Source: Gammaproteobacteria bacterium (lineage in GTDB: Bacteria; Pseudomonadota; Gammaproteobacteria; Natronospirales; REEB76). Taken from it: DNA of 59,440 nucleotides. Shown here one piece after another: positions 37,559 through 47,880 of this stretch (position 1 is its first letter; every line of letters starts with the position of its first letter). The stretch spans positions 1 to 59,440 of the forward strand of contig DAHUYB010000075.1 in NCBI GenBank assembly GCA_027315405.1, written 5' to 3'. The notes under the pieces are model-generated. The model was not told the DNA's origin. It worked only from the letters and a program-made list of their open reading frames with translations, and did no database searches. The position numbers and the translations under genes were made by a program.

Positions 37559-39493
37559 TTGAACGATTTTCTCAAAACCCTGCTTATTTGGATTCTGATT
37601 GCGGTGGTGTTGCTGGCGGTCTTCAACAGCTTCAGCTCCAGCAGCAGCAAGACCCAAGCCATCGCTTATTCCAACTTCCTCACGGATGTTCAGGATGGCG
37701 GCATTGCGAACGTCACTTTCGACGGCCGTAGCATCACCGGCACTCTGTCTTCCGGAGAGAAGTTCAACACGTATAGCCCCTTAACGACGGATTTTGCACC
37801 GCTGGTGGATAGCCTGCGTAAAAACAACGCCAACGTTAAGATCGAGGCCAAGCCCCCGGAACAGACTTCCTGGTGGTTGCAGGCGCTGCTGTCGTTCGGC
37901 CCGTTCATATTGCTGATTGCCGTATGGATTTATTTCATGCGCCAGATGTCAGGCGGCGCTGGTGGACGTGGTGCCATGTCCTTTGGCAAGAGCCGCGCGC
38001 GCATGTTGGGTGAGGACCAAGTGAAGATCAATTTCAGCGACGTGGCCGGTGTCGAAGAAGCCAAAGATGAAGTAGCGGAACTGGTCGAGTTCCTGCGCGA
38101 CCCCGGTAAATTCCAGAAACTCGGCGGCCGCATCCCACGCGGCGTGCTGATGGTGGGATCACCGGGTACCGGCAAGACGTTGTTGGCCAAGGCGATTGCC
38201 GGCGAAGCCAAGGTGCCGTTCTTCAGTATTTCAGGTTCGGACTTCGTAGAAATGTTCGTGGGCGTCGGTGCCTCGCGAGTGCGCGACATGTTCGAACAGG
38301 CCAAGAAACATGCACCGTGCATCATATTCATCGATGAGATCGACGCCGTCGGCCGACATCGCGGCGCCGGCTTGGGTGGCGGCCATGATGAACGTGAACA
38401 GACGCTCAATCAATTGCTGGTGGAGATGGATGGTTTCGAGGGCAGCGAGGGCGTGATCGTCATCGCCGCTACCAACCGCCCTGACGTCCTGGATCCGGCG
38501 TTGCTACGCCCCGGCCGTTTCGACCGTCAGGTAGTAGTGCCGTTGCCGGATGTGCGCGGCCGCGAACAGATACTGAAAGTACACATGCGCAAGGTGCCTA
38601 TCGATGATGATGTGAAGCCCGCCATTATCGCCCGCGGTACCCCGGGTTTTTCTGGTGCCGATCTCGCCAACCTCGTTAATGAAGCGGCGCTGTTCGCGGC
38701 GCGCATGAACAAGCGCAACGTGAGTATGGAGGAGTTCGAGAAGGCCAAGGACAAGATTATGATGGGCGCAGAGCGCCGTTCCATGGTCATGAGCGAGGAA
38801 GAAAAACGTCTGACGGCATTTCATGAATCCGGGCATGCCATCGTCGGCCGTTTGGTTCCCGACCATGATCCCGTATATAAAGTCAGCATTATTCCGCGTG
38901 GGTTGGCACTCGGCATCACTATGTTCCTGCCGGAAGATGACCGCTATAGTTACAGCAAGCGCCGCCTGGAAAGCCAGTTATCGAGCCTGTTCGGCGGGCG
39001 CGTGGCCGAAGAACTAATTTTTGGTGAGGAGTGCGTCACTACCGGTGCTGCGAATGACATTGAACGCGCCACCCAGATTGCACGCAACATGGTCACCAAG
39101 TGGGGTCTATCGGAAAGACTCGGACCGCTCAGTTATGAAGAGGAAGAGGGCGAGGTGTTCCTCGGTCATTCCGTCACACGCCACAAGAACATCTCCAGTG
39201 ATACCCAGAATACCATTGACATGGAAGTGCGCAATCTGATTGATCGCAACTATCAGCGTGCCAGGCAGCTGCTACAGGAAAACCTGCAAAAGCTGCACGT
39301 CATGGCCGATGCTCTCATGAAGTATGAAACCATCGATACCGACCAAATAGACGCCATCATGAACGGCAAGCAGCCTGGCACGCCCAAGGGCTGGGATGAT
39401 AATGACCAGGACGGCCAGCCGAAAGCCGCGCTCGGTGCCGCCTCAACACCCAAGACTGACACCAAAATTGGCGGACCTGCGAGCCAGCACTAA
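37559..39493 (+). CDS. ftsH: ATP-dependent zinc metalloprotease FtsH
   Basis: A 644-residue membrane AAA+ protease that degrades membrane proteins and short-lived regulators. Two membrane segments flank a small periplasmic domain (about 7-25 and 110-130). The AAA domain has Walker A GSPGTGKT, Walker [12 protein letters not shown] and the second region of homology around [19 protein letters not shown]. The zinc site is HESGHAIVG, with the later Asp ligand expected in the [15 protein letters not shown] region. The start is a TTG preceded by GAGGGA. A terminator follows. Confidence 0.97.
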   Translation: MNDFLKTLLIWILIAVVLLAVFNSFSSSSSKTQAIAYSNFLTDVQDGGIANVTFDGRSITGTLSSGEKFNTYSPLTTDFAPLVDSLRKNNANVKIEAKPPEQTSWWLQALLSFGPFILLIAVWIYFMRQMSGGAGGRGAMSFGKSRARMLGEDQVKINFSDVAGVEEAKDEVAELVEFLRDPGKFQKLGGRIPRGVLMVGSPGTGKTLLAKAIAGEAKVPFFSISGSDFVEMFVGVGASRVRDMFEQAKKHAPCIIFIDEIDAVGRHRGAGLGGGHDEREQTLNQLLVEMDGFEGSEGVIVIAATNRPDVLDPALLRPGRFDRQVVVPLPDVRGREQILKVHMRKVPIDDDVKPAIIARGTPGFSGADLANLVNEAALFAARMNKRNVSMEEFEKAKDKIMMGAERRSMVMSEEEKRLTAFHESGHAIVGRLVPDHDPVYKVSIIPRGLALGITMFLPEDDRYSYSKRRLESQLSSLFGGRVAEELIFGEECVTTGAANDIERATQIARNMVTKWGLSERLGPLSYEEEEGEVFLGHSVTRHKNISSDTQNTIDMEVRNLIDRNYQRARQLLQENLQKLHVMADALMKYETIDTDQIDAIMNGKQPGTPKGWDDNDQDGQPKAALGAASTPKTDTKIGGPASQH

Positions 39494-39510
39494 CGAAACG
39501 TGCTGTAATC

Positions 39511-39534
39511 AAGCCGGCCTGCGCCGGCTTTTTT
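39511..39534 (+). terminator. Rho-independent terminator after ftsH
   Basis: AGCCGGC and GCCGGCT flank a four-base loop and run into TTTTTT. It separates rlmE-ftsH from folP. Confidence 0.9.
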
Positions 39535-39567
39535 ATTGGCAGGTTTACGCAAACGCGGAGGGCTAGA

Positions 39568-40404
39568 GTGCAACTACAGTTGGGGAGCCACACGCTGGAT
39601 CTGTCACAACCCAAGGTCATGGGTGTGCTGAATCGAACACCGGATTCGTTCTCCGACGGCGGCGCCTATACAAATATTGATGCGGCTTTGCGGCAAGCAC
39701 TTCGAATGATCGAGGAAGGCGCAGCTATCATAGATATAGGAGGAGAATCCACCCGCCCCGGATCCATCGCCGTGGGCGTGCAGCAGGAGCTGGACCGGGT
39801 CATTCCGCTCATCGAACGTCTGGTGTCTGAACAAGCAGCACTGGTTTCGATTGATACCAGCAAGCCGGAGGTAATGGGTGCGGCGGTCAAGGCCGGTGCC
39901 GTCATGATCAACGACATCCATGCGCTGCGCTTACCGGGTGCGCTGGAGATGGCACGCGTCTGTGCCATTCCGGTGTGTATCATGCACATGCAAGGCGAAC
40001 CTCGCAGCATGCAGCAACACCCATACTATGAAAATGTAGTGGCTGAGGTTAAACAGTTTCTTGAGGAGCGCAGCCAGGTTTGTGAATCAGCCGGCATAGC
40101 GCGCAAACGGATAGTGATTGATCCAGGATTCGGTTTTGGCAAGACACTCGCTCATAATCTTAGTTTGCTGCGCCACCTGGATGAATTTACCTCAGCGGGG
40201 CAACCGCTGCTAGTGGGCTTGTCACGCAAATCCATGATTGGCGCGTTGCTGGATGATGCGCCAGTAGGCAAACGATTGCAGGGCAGCGTGGCTGCGGCAG
40301 TGATAGCGGTATTGCAAGGTGCCAGCATCATCCGCTGTCATGATGTACAGCCCACAGTGGAGGCCCTCAAGATTGCCGCCGCTATGCACGGCATCGGCTG
40401 CTAG
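39568..40404 (+). CDS. folP: Dihydropteroate synthase
   Basis: A 278-residue folate-pathway enzyme that joins p-aminobenzoate to the pterin pyrophosphate and is the sulfonamide target. Motifs are MGVLNRTPDSFSDGG, the GGESTRPGS loop, INDIHALR, MHMQGEPRSMQ and DPGFGFGKTLAHN, with SRKSMIG toward the end. The N-terminal motif reads LNRTPDSF where many enzymes have LNVTPDSF. The start is a GTG with GGAGGG upstream. It is followed by glmM after 29 bp, a standard pair. Confidence 0.95.
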   Translation: MQLQLGSHTLDLSQPKVMGVLNRTPDSFSDGGAYTNIDAALRQALRMIEEGAAIIDIGGESTRPGSIAVGVQQELDRVIPLIERLVSEQAALVSIDTSKPEVMGAAVKAGAVMINDIHALRLPGALEMARVCAIPVCIMHMQGEPRSMQQHPYYENVVAEVKQFLEERSQVCESAGIARKRIVIDPGFGFGKTLAHNLSLLRHLDEFTSAGQPLLVGLSRKSMIGALLDDAPVGKRLQGSVAAAVIAVLQGASIIRCHDVQPTVEALKIAAAMHGIGC

Positions 40405-40433
40405 AATTCGGTCAAACGAGGTTGGAATAAAGA

Positions 40434-41771
40434 ATGACGCGCAAGTTTTTCGGCACTGACGGCATTCGCGGCCCGGTAGGCAGCCCGCAAATGAGCGCCG
40501 ATTTCGTACTGCGCCTCGGCTGGGCTGCGGGCCGTGTGCTCGCGCCCCAAGGCGGCGGTACGGTGCTTATCGGCAAGGACACGCGCATTTCCGGCTATAT
40601 GTTTGAATCCGCCCTGGAGGCCGGTTTTTCGGCCGCGGGCGTGAATGTGCAATTGCTGGGTCCCATGCCCACACCTGCTATCGCCTATCTCACGCGCGTA
40701 ACACACGCACAAGCCGGTGTGGTTATCAGCGCATCACACAATCCCTATCATGATAACGGCATCAAATTCTTTTCCGCTGAAGGCCGCAAATTGCCGGATG
40801 AAACTGAGCTGCGCATAGAGGAGGCGATTGCAAAACCTTTTGTGACAGTGGATTCGGGTTCGCTGGGCAGTGCGCGCCGTATGGCCGATGCCGCCGAGCG
40901 TTATATTGCATTCTGCCAAGCCAGCGTGGTGCCGGGGCTGAGGCTTGCTGGTCTCAAACTGGTTCTGGACTGCGCCAATGGCGCCACCTACCGCATCGCA
41001 CCGGCCGTATTCAGTGCGCTGGGCGCGCAGCTGACGAATCTCGGCGTGCATCCGGATGGTCTTAACATCAACCAGGATAGCGGCTCCACACATCCGCAGC
41101 GCTTGCAGCAGAAGGTCTTGGAATTGGGTGCGCAGCTAGGCATTGCCTTCGATGGCGATGGTGACCGGGTTTTGATGGTGGATCGCCGCGGCGAACTGGT
41201 GGATGGCGATGAGTTGTTATTCATCATTGCCATGGCGCGCAAGTTGCGACACGCCTTGCAGGGACCCGTGGTGGGCACGCAGATGAGCAATCTCGGCCTG
41301 GAGCAGGCCTTGGGCGCACACGCAATAGAGTTCCGCCGCGCTCAGGTAGGCGACCGTTACGTCTTGGCCATGCTGGAAGAAAGTCACGGCGTGCTGGGCG
41401 GCGAGAGTTCGGGACATATCATCTGCTTGGATCGCACTACCACCGGTGACGGCATCATTTCGGCATTGCAGGTGTTGGAGGCGTTGAACGCTGCCGGCCG
41501 CGATCTGGCCGACGTGAAAACCGGGATGCGCAAATTCCCCCAGGTACTGGTGAATGTGGAGACCCGGGAGCGGGTGGATTTAGAAACCCCGGCAATCCGC
41601 GCTGCTGTAAAAACGGTTGAACAGAGGCTGGACGGCTGCGGGCGCGTGTTGCTGCGCCTCTCGGGCACCGAGCCGCTGGTGCGCGTCATGGTGGAGAGCG
41701 AGGATGCCGGTCTGACGCGTCAGTATGCGGAAACCATCGCCGAAGCCGTACGGGCTGCGGCGCTGCATTGA
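40434..41771 (+). CDS. glmM: Phosphoglucosamine mutase
   Basis: A 445-residue enzyme that converts glucosamine 6-phosphate to glucosamine 1-phosphate for peptidoglycan and LPS. The N-terminus is [12 protein letters not shown]. The phosphoserine loop is [18 protein letters not shown]. The metal loop is [12 protein letters not shown], and the sugar loop is GGESSGHI. The C-terminal phosphate-binding loop is [16 protein letters not shown]. All are intact, unlike the related pgm at the left end of the window. Confidence 0.97.
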   Translation: MTRKFFGTDGIRGPVGSPQMSADFVLRLGWAAGRVLAPQGGGTVLIGKDTRISGYMFESALEAGFSAAGVNVQLLGPMPTPAIAYLTRVTHAQAGVVISASHNPYHDNGIKFFSAEGRKLPDETELRIEEAIAKPFVTVDSGSLGSARRMADAAERYIAFCQASVVPGLRLAGLKLVLDCANGATYRIAPAVFSALGAQLTNLGVHPDGLNINQDSGSTHPQRLQQKVLELGAQLGIAFDGDGDRVLMVDRRGELVDGDELLFIIAMARKLRHALQGPVVGTQMSNLGLEQALGAHAIEFRRAQVGDRYVLAMLEESHGVLGGESSGHIICLDRTTTGDGIISALQVLEALNAAGRDLADVKTGMRKFPQVLVNVETRERVDLETPAIRAAVKTVEQRLDGCGRVLLRLSGTEPLVRVMVESEDAGLTRQYAETIAEAVRAAALH

Positions 41772-41829
41772 TTTCCAGGTCTTGTGCCCTTAAGCTTGCG
41801 CGCCTTTCGATGGGCGTCGGGGGACTATA

Positions 41830-42582
41830 ATGCGTCCGTTTCTGGTCGTTGGCAACTGGAAAATGAATGGCAGCCGGGAAAGCGCGACGCAACTCGTGAA
41901 CGAGATGCTGCGCGGCTCTGAGTTGCCAGTCATGGCCGAGATAGCGATCTGTCCGCCGTTTGTTTATCTCGCCGATATGGCTAGGCTGCTCGATGGCGGT
42001 ACGCTGGTCTTGGGCGCACAGAATCTGTGCGCCGAGGGTAATGGCCCGTATACGGGCGAAGTGTCCGGCTCCATGCTGCGGGATGTCGGCTGCCGTTACG
42101 TGATCGTAGGACATTCGGAGCGGCGTAATCTGTACGCCGAAAATGACGCGCTGGTAGCACGGAAATTTATGGCCGCGCACAGGGCGGGACTCACGCCTAT
42201 CCTGTGCGTGGGTGAAACCCTGACCCAGCGCCAGCACGGCGAAACCCATGCGGTCATCAGGCGGCAGCTTATGGCGGTACTGGATGCGGCCGGTATTAGT
42301 GCCTTTGATCAGGCGGTTGTGGCCTACGAGCCAGTCTGGGCCATCGGCACCGGCAAGACCGCGACTCCTACCCAGGCGCAAGAAGTGCATGCCCTTGTTC
42401 GTGCCTGTATCAGCGCCGGGAATGCTAGAATAGGCGGCGCCATCCGCCTGCTTTACGGCGGTAGCGTGAAAGTTTCCAATGCCGCCGAACTGTTCCAGAT
42501 GCCCGATATTAATGGCGGCTTGGTGGGCGGCGCTTCCCTGGAGGCACATGAATTTATCGCCATTTGCAAAGCGGCGGTCTGA
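41830..42582 (+). CDS. tpiA: Triosephosphate isomerase
   Basis: A 250-residue glycolytic enzyme interconverting dihydroxyacetone phosphate and glyceraldehyde 3-phosphate. The substrate Lys is in VVGNWKMNG, the catalytic His in VIVGHSERR, and the catalytic Glu in VVAYEPVWAIGTGKTATP. The phosphate loop is IRLLYGGSVK. It precedes secG by 29 bp, the usual order in gammaproteobacteria. Confidence 0.97.
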   Translation: MRPFLVVGNWKMNGSRESATQLVNEMLRGSELPVMAEIAICPPFVYLADMARLLDGGTLVLGAQNLCAEGNGPYTGEVSGSMLRDVGCRYVIVGHSERRNLYAENDALVARKFMAAHRAGLTPILCVGETLTQRQHGETHAVIRRQLMAVLDAAGISAFDQAVVAYEPVWAIGTGKTATPTQAQEVHALVRACISAGNARIGGAIRLLYGGSVKVSNAAELFQMPDINGGLVGGASLEAHEFIAICKAAV

Positions 42583-42611
42583 TCCCAAATAAATCATTTT
42601 TGAGCGTTTCC

Positions 42612-43007
42612 ATGTTGTACACAATTCTTGAGATCATCCTGGTATTCGTGGCCGTAGCACTGGTCATATTCATACTGTTGCAGCAGGGTAAGGGCGCGGA
42701 TGCAGGAGCTGCGTTCGGTAGCGGTGCTTCCGGTACGGTATTCGGCGCCGGCGGCTCGGCGAATTTTCTGAGCCATGCCACGGCGATACTGGCCACACTG
42801 TTTTTCATTCTGGCACTGGCGATGGCCTATTTATCCCACCACGTTACTACTACGCCGCAGAGCATCGTGGAACGCGCCGTACAACAGCAGGCAGCCAGTA
42901 CAAAACCCGCCGCACCGCAAATACCCGGTGCTGCTAAGACGTCCCCGGCAGCGTCCAACCCTAAACCCACCGGTAATCCCGCTCCCGTCCAACCTCCCGG
43001 CCATTGA
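42612..43007 (+). CDS. secG: Protein translocase subunit SecG
   Basis: A 131-residue inner-membrane part of the SecYEG channel. Two membrane segments (about 3-22 and 52-72) flank the conserved cytoplasmic loop LLQQGKGADAGAAFGSGASGTVFGAGGSANFLS. The tail is rich in Ala, Pro and Lys and is longer than needed, which is common. I start at the ATG of MLYTILEIILVF; the longer frame overlaps the end of tpiA. A tRNA-Leu gene follows. Confidence 0.94.
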   Translation: MLYTILEIILVFVAVALVIFILLQQGKGADAGAAFGSGASGTVFGAGGSANFLSHATAILATLFFILALAMAYLSHHVTTTPQSIVERAVQQQAASTKPAAPQIPGAAKTSPAASNPKPTGNPAPVQPPGH

Positions 43008-43128
43008 TTAAAAGCAAACGGGAACGGCCTCGGCAGCGTCCAGCATCGCTTTTTATCGGCGCAATACGTTAAAATTAAACGGCTTCGCGGACGGCTGGCA
43101 AACGCGCCGGTATCCTGTAAGTCGAAAT

Positions 43129-43213
43129 GCCGACGTGGTGGAATTGGTAGACACGCTACTTTGAGGTGGTAGTGGGTAAAACCGTGGGAGTTCGAGTCTC
43201 CCCGTCGGCACCA
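43129..43213 (+). tRNA. leuU: tRNA-Leu (anticodon GAG)
   Basis: An 85-nt tRNA with a long variable arm. The acceptor stem GCCGACG pairs with CGTCGGC, followed by ACCA encoded in the DNA. The anticodon arm is CTACT-TTGAGGT-GGTAG, giving anticodon GAG, which reads CUC/CUU. The T loop is GTTCGAGTC. Its place between secG and nuoA is common in gammaproteobacteria. Confidence 0.96.
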
Positions 43214-43289
43214 GCGTTATCCCCGCCCAGCGCCGTGCCCAAGGCGCTCAAGGGGTGGTAGCGGCACCTAGCGTCTTTGGAAGGAGAGC

Positions 43290-43658
43290 ATGCTCCAGAA
43301 TTACGTTCCCATACTGTTGTTCCTGATCTGCGGCGGCCTGTTCGGGAGCGTGCTGGTCGGGGCCGGATTCATCGCCAGCACCCTGCTCGGCAACCGCCGG
43401 TCGGACAGGGAAAAGCAATCGCCCTATGAATGCGGTTTTGAACCCTTTGAAGACAGCCGTATAAAGTTCGATGTGCGCTATTACCTGGTTGCAATTCTGT
43501 TCATCATTTTTGATCTCGAGATTGCCTTTCTGTTTCCCTGGGCGGTGTCACTGAACGCTCTCGGTCTATTCGGTTTCTTCTCGATGATGATTTTTCTCGC
43601 CATCCTGGTGGTGGGTTTCATCTATGAGTGGAAGAAAGGAGCCCTGGAATGGGAATAG
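43290..43658 (+). CDS. nuoA: NADH-quinone oxidoreductase subunit A
   Basis: A 122-residue membrane subunit of complex I with three membrane segments. The conserved loop [44 protein letters not shown] is clear and includes the cysteine that moves with the enzyme's active/deactive state in some organisms. It begins the complete nuoA-N operon, and nuoB starts 10 bases before its stop. Confidence 0.96.
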   Translation: MLQNYVPILLFLICGGLFGSVLVGAGFIASTLLGNRRSDREKQSPYECGFEPFEDSRIKFDVRYYLVAILFIIFDLEIAFLFPWAVSLNALGLFGFFSMMIFLAILVVGFIYEWKKGALEWE

Positions 43659-44125
43659 AAGGCGTGCAGCAAAAAGGCTTCATGACCACTGGCGTGGATA
43701 CGCTGGTGAACTGGGCGCGCACGGGTTCCCTGTGGCCCATGACCTTTGGTTTGGCCTGTTGTGCCGTGGAGATGATGCACGCCGGCGCCGCGCGCTATGA
43801 TCTGGATCGCTTCGGTGTGATTTTCCGCCCCAGCCCCCGGCAATCCGACGTCATGATTGTGGCCGGCACCCTGGTCAATAAAATGGCGCCGGCACTGCGC
43901 AAGGTTTATGACCAGATGGCCGAGCCCCGCTGGGTGATTTCCATGGGTTCCTGCGCCAACGGCGGTGGTTATTATCATTATTCTTATTCCGTGGTACGCG
44001 GCTGCGACCGTATCGTGCCGGTGGATGTGTACGTGCCCGGCTGCCCGCCCAGCGCCGAGCAACTGTTGTATGGCGTCATCCAGTTGCAAAAAAAAATCAA
44101 ACGCACCAATACCATAGCCCGTTAG
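43649..44125 (+). CDS. nuoB: NADH-quinone oxidoreductase subunit B
   Basis: A 158-residue subunit holding cluster N2, which passes electrons to quinone. The ligands are the tandem cysteines in [11 protein letters not shown], the Cys in [10 protein letters not shown] and the Cys in VPGCPPSAE. The ATG at 43649 has AAAGGAG seven bases before it and gives the usual N-terminus; the frame open to 43628 lies inside nuoA. Confidence 0.96.
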   Translation: MGIEGVQQKGFMTTGVDTLVNWARTGSLWPMTFGLACCAVEMMHAGAARYDLDRFGVIFRPSPRQSDVMIVAGTLVNKMAPALRKVYDQMAEPRWVISMGSCANGGGYYHYSYSVVRGCDRIVPVDVYVPGCPPSAEQLLYGVIQLQKKIKRTNTIAR

Positions 44126-44137
44126 CCGAGTAATCGA

Positions 44138-44830
44138 ATGAATTCAGCTGCCGACAAACTCGCCGGATCCGTGGAGTCGCGTTTCGGCGGCGCCATGAAG
44201 CGTGTGCCGTCCACAGTGGAGCAACTGACATATGAACTGACTGCGGCGAAATTGCGAGACGTCTGTCATGCACTGCGGGATGAGGAACCCTTCCGGTTTG
44301 AACAACTCATGGACGTATGCGGCGTGGATTACCTCGGCTACGGTGAAAATGAATGGCGCACCCAGAGCGCCACCGTCACGGGTTTTAGTCGCGGTGTAGA
44401 CCGGCATCCACCGCAGGCTGGCGAATGTGCGCAACGGCGCTTCGCTGTGGTCTATCATTTGCTGTCCATCCGTCATAACCAACGCTTGCGATTGCGGGTA
44501 TTCTGTGCGGACCAGCCACCGATGCTAGATTCGGTGACCGAGATATGGGCATCGGCCAATTGGTTTGAGCGCGAAGCCTTCGACCTGTACGGTATCCTCT
44601 TTAGCGGCCATCCGGATCTGCGGCGTATCCTCACTGACTACGGCTTTATAGGTAATCCTTTTCGCAAGGATTTCCCCCTGTCCGGCAACGTGGAAGTGCG
44701 CTACGACCCGGAGAAGCAACGCGTGATATACGAGCCGGTAAGCATCGAACCGCGGGTATTGGTGCCGCGCGTCATACGCGAAGATCCACGTTACCAGGAA
44801 GCCTTCAAGGAGGCCTCCAAGAATGCCTGA
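44138..44830 (+). CDS. nuoC: NADH-quinone oxidoreductase subunit C
   Basis: A 230-residue peripheral subunit. The 30-kDa subunit signature is clear in [41 protein letters not shown]. The middle has a stretch (about 70-95) longer than in many homologues. It is separate from nuoD, overlapping it by eight bases, unlike the fused NuoCD of E. coli. Confidence 0.95.
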   Translation: MNSAADKLAGSVESRFGGAMKRVPSTVEQLTYELTAAKLRDVCHALRDEEPFRFEQLMDVCGVDYLGYGENEWRTQSATVTGFSRGVDRHPPQAGECAQRRFAVVYHLLSIRHNQRLRLRVFCADQPPMLDSVTEIWASANWFEREAFDLYGILFSGHPDLRRILTDYGFIGNPFRKDFPLSGNVEVRYDPEKQRVIYEPVSIEPRVLVPRVIREDPRYQEAFKEASKNA

Positions 44831-46076
44831 ACTTCAGAATTTCACCATGAATTTTGGGCCGCAGCACCCGGCGGCCCATGGTGTGCTGCGCCTGATCCTG
44901 GAAATGGACGGTGAGGTGATCACTAAAGCGGATCCGCATATCGGCCTATTGCACCGGGCCACCGAAAAACTTGCCGAAAGCAAGCCCTACAACCAGAGCA
45001 TCGGCTATATGGACCGCCTGGATTACGTATCCATGATGTGCAACGAACATGCCTACGTAATGGCGATCGAAAAGCTGCTGGGGATAACGCCGCCGATCCG
45101 CGCCCAGTACATCCGTGTGATGTATGACGAGCTGACGCGCATTACCAATCATTTGCTGTGGCTGGGCGCCCACGGTCTCGATATCGGCGCCATGACCGTG
45201 TTTCTGTATTGCTTCCGCGAGCGTGAGGACATCATGGACATGTATGAAGCGGTATCCGGCGCGCGCATGCATGCTACCTACTACCGCCCGGGCGGCGTGT
45301 ATCGCGACCTGCCGGAACACATGCCTGACTACAAGGCCTCGCGCTTTCGCAGCAAGGGCGACATGCGGCGGATGAACAAGGCGCGCCAAGGCACATTGTT
45401 GGACTTTATCGAGGACTTTACCGGGCGTTTCCCCAAGTGCATTGACGAGTATGAGGTGCTGCTCACGGACAATCGCATCTGGAAACAGCGCACCGTGGGC
45501 ATCGGCGTGGTCTCGCGAGAACGTGCTTTGCAACTCGGTTTCTCAGGGCCGATGCTGCGTGGCTCCGGCGTTGAATGGGATTTGCGCAAGCAGCAGCCAT
45601 ACGCGGTTTATGATGAGGTGGAATTCGATATTCCCGTGGGCATGAATGGCGACTGCTATGACCGTTATCTGGTACGTATCGAAGAGATGCGGCAATCCAC
45701 TAAAATAGTGAAGCAATGCATCGCTTGGTTGCGCAAGAATCCCGGCCCGGTGTGGCTGGACGATCACAAGATCACCCCGCCGCACCGCGAGCAGATGAAA
45801 TCCGACATGGAATCCTTGATACACCATTTCAAGTACATGACCGAGGGTTACTGCGTGCCTGCAGGGGAGGTATATGCGGCCATCGAGCATCCCAAGGGCG
45901 AGTTCGGCGTATACATGATTTCCGACGGCGCCAACAAGCCGTTTCGGGTGAAGATCCGCGCCGCCGGCTTCGCGCATCTTTCCGCTTTGGATGAGATGGT
46001 GCGCGGCCACATGTTGGCGGACCTGGTGGCCATTATTGGCAGCCAGGACATAGTGTTCGGCGAGGTGGATCGCTGA
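44823..46076 (+). CDS. nuoD: NADH-quinone oxidoreductase subunit D
   Basis: A 417-residue subunit that forms the quinone site with NuoB. It begins with [25 protein letters not shown] and has [12 protein letters not shown] and [15 protein letters not shown]. The C-terminal [44 protein letters not shown] is complete. NuoD is the same fold as the hydrogenase-like large subunit at 13.2-14.7 kb. Both lack Ni-Fe cysteines. Confidence 0.97.
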   Translation: MPELQNFTMNFGPQHPAAHGVLRLILEMDGEVITKADPHIGLLHRATEKLAESKPYNQSIGYMDRLDYVSMMCNEHAYVMAIEKLLGITPPIRAQYIRVMYDELTRITNHLLWLGAHGLDIGAMTVFLYCFREREDIMDMYEAVSGARMHATYYRPGGVYRDLPEHMPDYKASRFRSKGDMRRMNKARQGTLLDFIEDFTGRFPKCIDEYEVLLTDNRIWKQRTVGIGVVSRERALQLGFSGPMLRGSGVEWDLRKQQPYAVYDEVEFDIPVGMNGDCYDRYLVRIEEMRQSTKIVKQCIAWLRKNPGPVWLDDHKITPPHREQMKSDMESLIHHFKYMTEGYCVPAGEVYAAIEHPKGEFGVYMISDGANKPFRVKIRAAGFAHLSALDEMVRGHMLADLVAIIGSQDIVFGEVDR

Positions 46077-46573
46077 TGACCGGTTCCCAAGCCCTGGCGC
46101 TGTCAAAACGTGTCCGTCAGGTGATTGACGCAGCAATCAAGCGGTATCCCGAGGGTCGGCAGCGTTCGGCGGTTTTCGATGCTCTGCGCGCGGTCCAGCA
46201 TGAGAACCAAGGCTATCTCACCGTCGAACTGATGGATGCCGTGGCCGATTATCTGAAGCTTGAGCCTATCAAGGTCTATGAGGTGGCCACCTTCTATTCC
46301 ATGTTCGAGACCAAGCCGGTGGGCCGTCACAGTATCTCGGTATGCACCAACATTTCCTGCATGCTGCGGGGCGCGGATGACATTGTGACGCATATCGAGA
46401 AAAAGCTGGGTGTCAAGACCGGCGAAAGCACGCCCGATGGCCGCTGCTATCTAAAGCGCGAGGAAGAGTGCCTGGCGGCCTGCGCCGGCGGTCCCATGAT
46501 GATGGTGGACCATAAGTATTATGAAAATCTGACGCCGGAAAAGATCGACCGGATCCTGGAGGGCTTGAAGTGA
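46076..46573 (+). CDS. nuoE: NADH-quinone oxidoreductase subunit E
   Basis: A 165-residue thioredoxin-like subunit with the 2Fe-2S cluster N1a. The ligands are in [12 protein letters not shown] and in [14 protein letters not shown]. The N-terminal helical part includes VAEDYLKLE-like sequence ([22 protein letters not shown]). It overlaps the nuoD stop by one base and nuoF by four. Confidence 0.95.
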   Translation: MTGSQALALSKRVRQVIDAAIKRYPEGRQRSAVFDALRAVQHENQGYLTVELMDAVADYLKLEPIKVYEVATFYSMFETKPVGRHSISVCTNISCMLRGADDIVTHIEKKLGVKTGESTPDGRCYLKREEECLAACAGGPMMMVDHKYYENLTPEKIDRILEGLK

Positions 46574-47874
46574 GCATACCGTTGGATCAGGTCTGTCACC
46601 GGACATTTCAATTCGATAAACCGTGGAGCATGGATAATTATCTCAAGGTGGATGGCTACAAAGCCTGGAAGAAAATTCTCAAGGATAAAATTCCCCCTGA
46701 CCAGATCATTGAGGAAGTAAAAGCCTCGGGACTGCGCGGTCGCGGCGGCGCAGGTTTTCCCACCGGCGTTAAATGGGGTTTTATGCCCAAAAATCCCACT
46801 GCCCCGTCCTATGTGGTATGCAACTCCGACGAATCCGAGCCAGGCACCTGCAAGGACCGGGATATCCTGCGCTTCAATCCGCATGCGTTGGTGGAAGGCA
46901 TGGCCATCGCTTGCTATGCCATGCGCTGCAAAGTGGGTTACAACTATATCCGCGGCGAGTTTATGGACGAACCTTATGAGCACTTCGAGCTGGCGCTCAA
47001 GGAGGCTTATAAAGCCGGACTGCTTGGCGAGAATATCCTGGGCTCGGGTTTGGATATAGACATTCATACCCATTTGGGCGCCGGCGCTTACATTTGCGGC
47101 GAAGAAACCGCGCTGCTGGATTCGCTGGAAGGCAAGAAAGGCTGGCCGCGATTCAAACCGCCGTTCCCGGCCAATTATGGCGTATTCGGCCGTCCCACCA
47201 CCGTCAACAATACCGAGACCTTCGCCTCGGTGCCGAGCATCATGTTGAAAGGCGCTAAATGGTTCGCAGCCTTCGGCAAACCCAACAATGGCGGCACCAA
47301 GATATTCTCCGTTACCGGCCATGTGGCCAAGCCGGGCAATTTTGAAGTCCCTTTGGGCACGCCGTTCAAGGAACTTTTGGCGATGGCCGGCGGCGTGTGG
47401 CAGGGCCGCAAGCTCAAGGCGGTCATCCCCGGTGGCGTATCGGCGCCGGTGCTGCCCGCCGACATCATGCTGAATTGCGACATGGATTTCGATTCGCTGC
47501 GTAACGCCGGCTCGATGCTGGGTTCGGGCGCGGTGGTGGTGATGGACGAGACCACCTGCATGGTGAGGATGCTGGAGCGCGCCTCACGCTTCTTTTATTC
47601 GGAATCCTGCGGCCAGTGCACGCCGTGCCGCGAAGGCACCGGTTGGATGTATCGCGTGATATCCCGTATCGAGCACGGACAGGGCCGGCAGGAGGACCTG
47701 GACATGGTACTGAGCGTTTCGAGAAATATCGAGGGCCACACCATCTGTGCCTTCGGTGATGCCGCTGCCTGGCCGGTGCAGAGCTTTATCAAACATTTTC
47801 GCAGCGAATTCCAATATCACATTGACCACGACTGCTGCCTGGTGGGTTCCGGAGCCCGCCAGCAGGCAGCCTGA
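46570..47874 (+). CDS. nuoF: NADH-quinone oxidoreductase subunit F
   Basis: A 434-residue subunit that binds NADH and FMN and holds cluster N3. The FMN/NADH region is [20 protein letters not shown], followed by [14 protein letters not shown] and [17 protein letters not shown]. The 4Fe-4S motif is [17 protein letters not shown] with a later Cys in GHTICAFGD. The start is a GTG overlapping nuoE. Confidence 0.96.
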   Translation: MSIPLDQVCHRTFQFDKPWSMDNYLKVDGYKAWKKILKDKIPPDQIIEEVKASGLRGRGGAGFPTGVKWGFMPKNPTAPSYVVCNSDESEPGTCKDRDILRFNPHALVEGMAIACYAMRCKVGYNYIRGEFMDEPYEHFELALKEAYKAGLLGENILGSGLDIDIHTHLGAGAYICGEETALLDSLEGKKGWPRFKPPFPANYGVFGRPTTVNNTETFASVPSIMLKGAKWFAAFGKPNNGGTKIFSVTGHVAKPGNFEVPLGTPFKELLAMAGGVWQGRKLKAVIPGGVSAPVLPADIMLNCDMDFDSLRNAGSMLGSGAVVVMDETTCMVRMLERASRFFYSESCGQCTPCREGTGWMYRVISRIEHGQGRQEDLDMVLSVSRNIEGHTICAFGDAAAWPVQSFIKHFRSEFQYHIDHDCCLVGSGARQQAA

Positions 47875-47880
47875 GCGCGC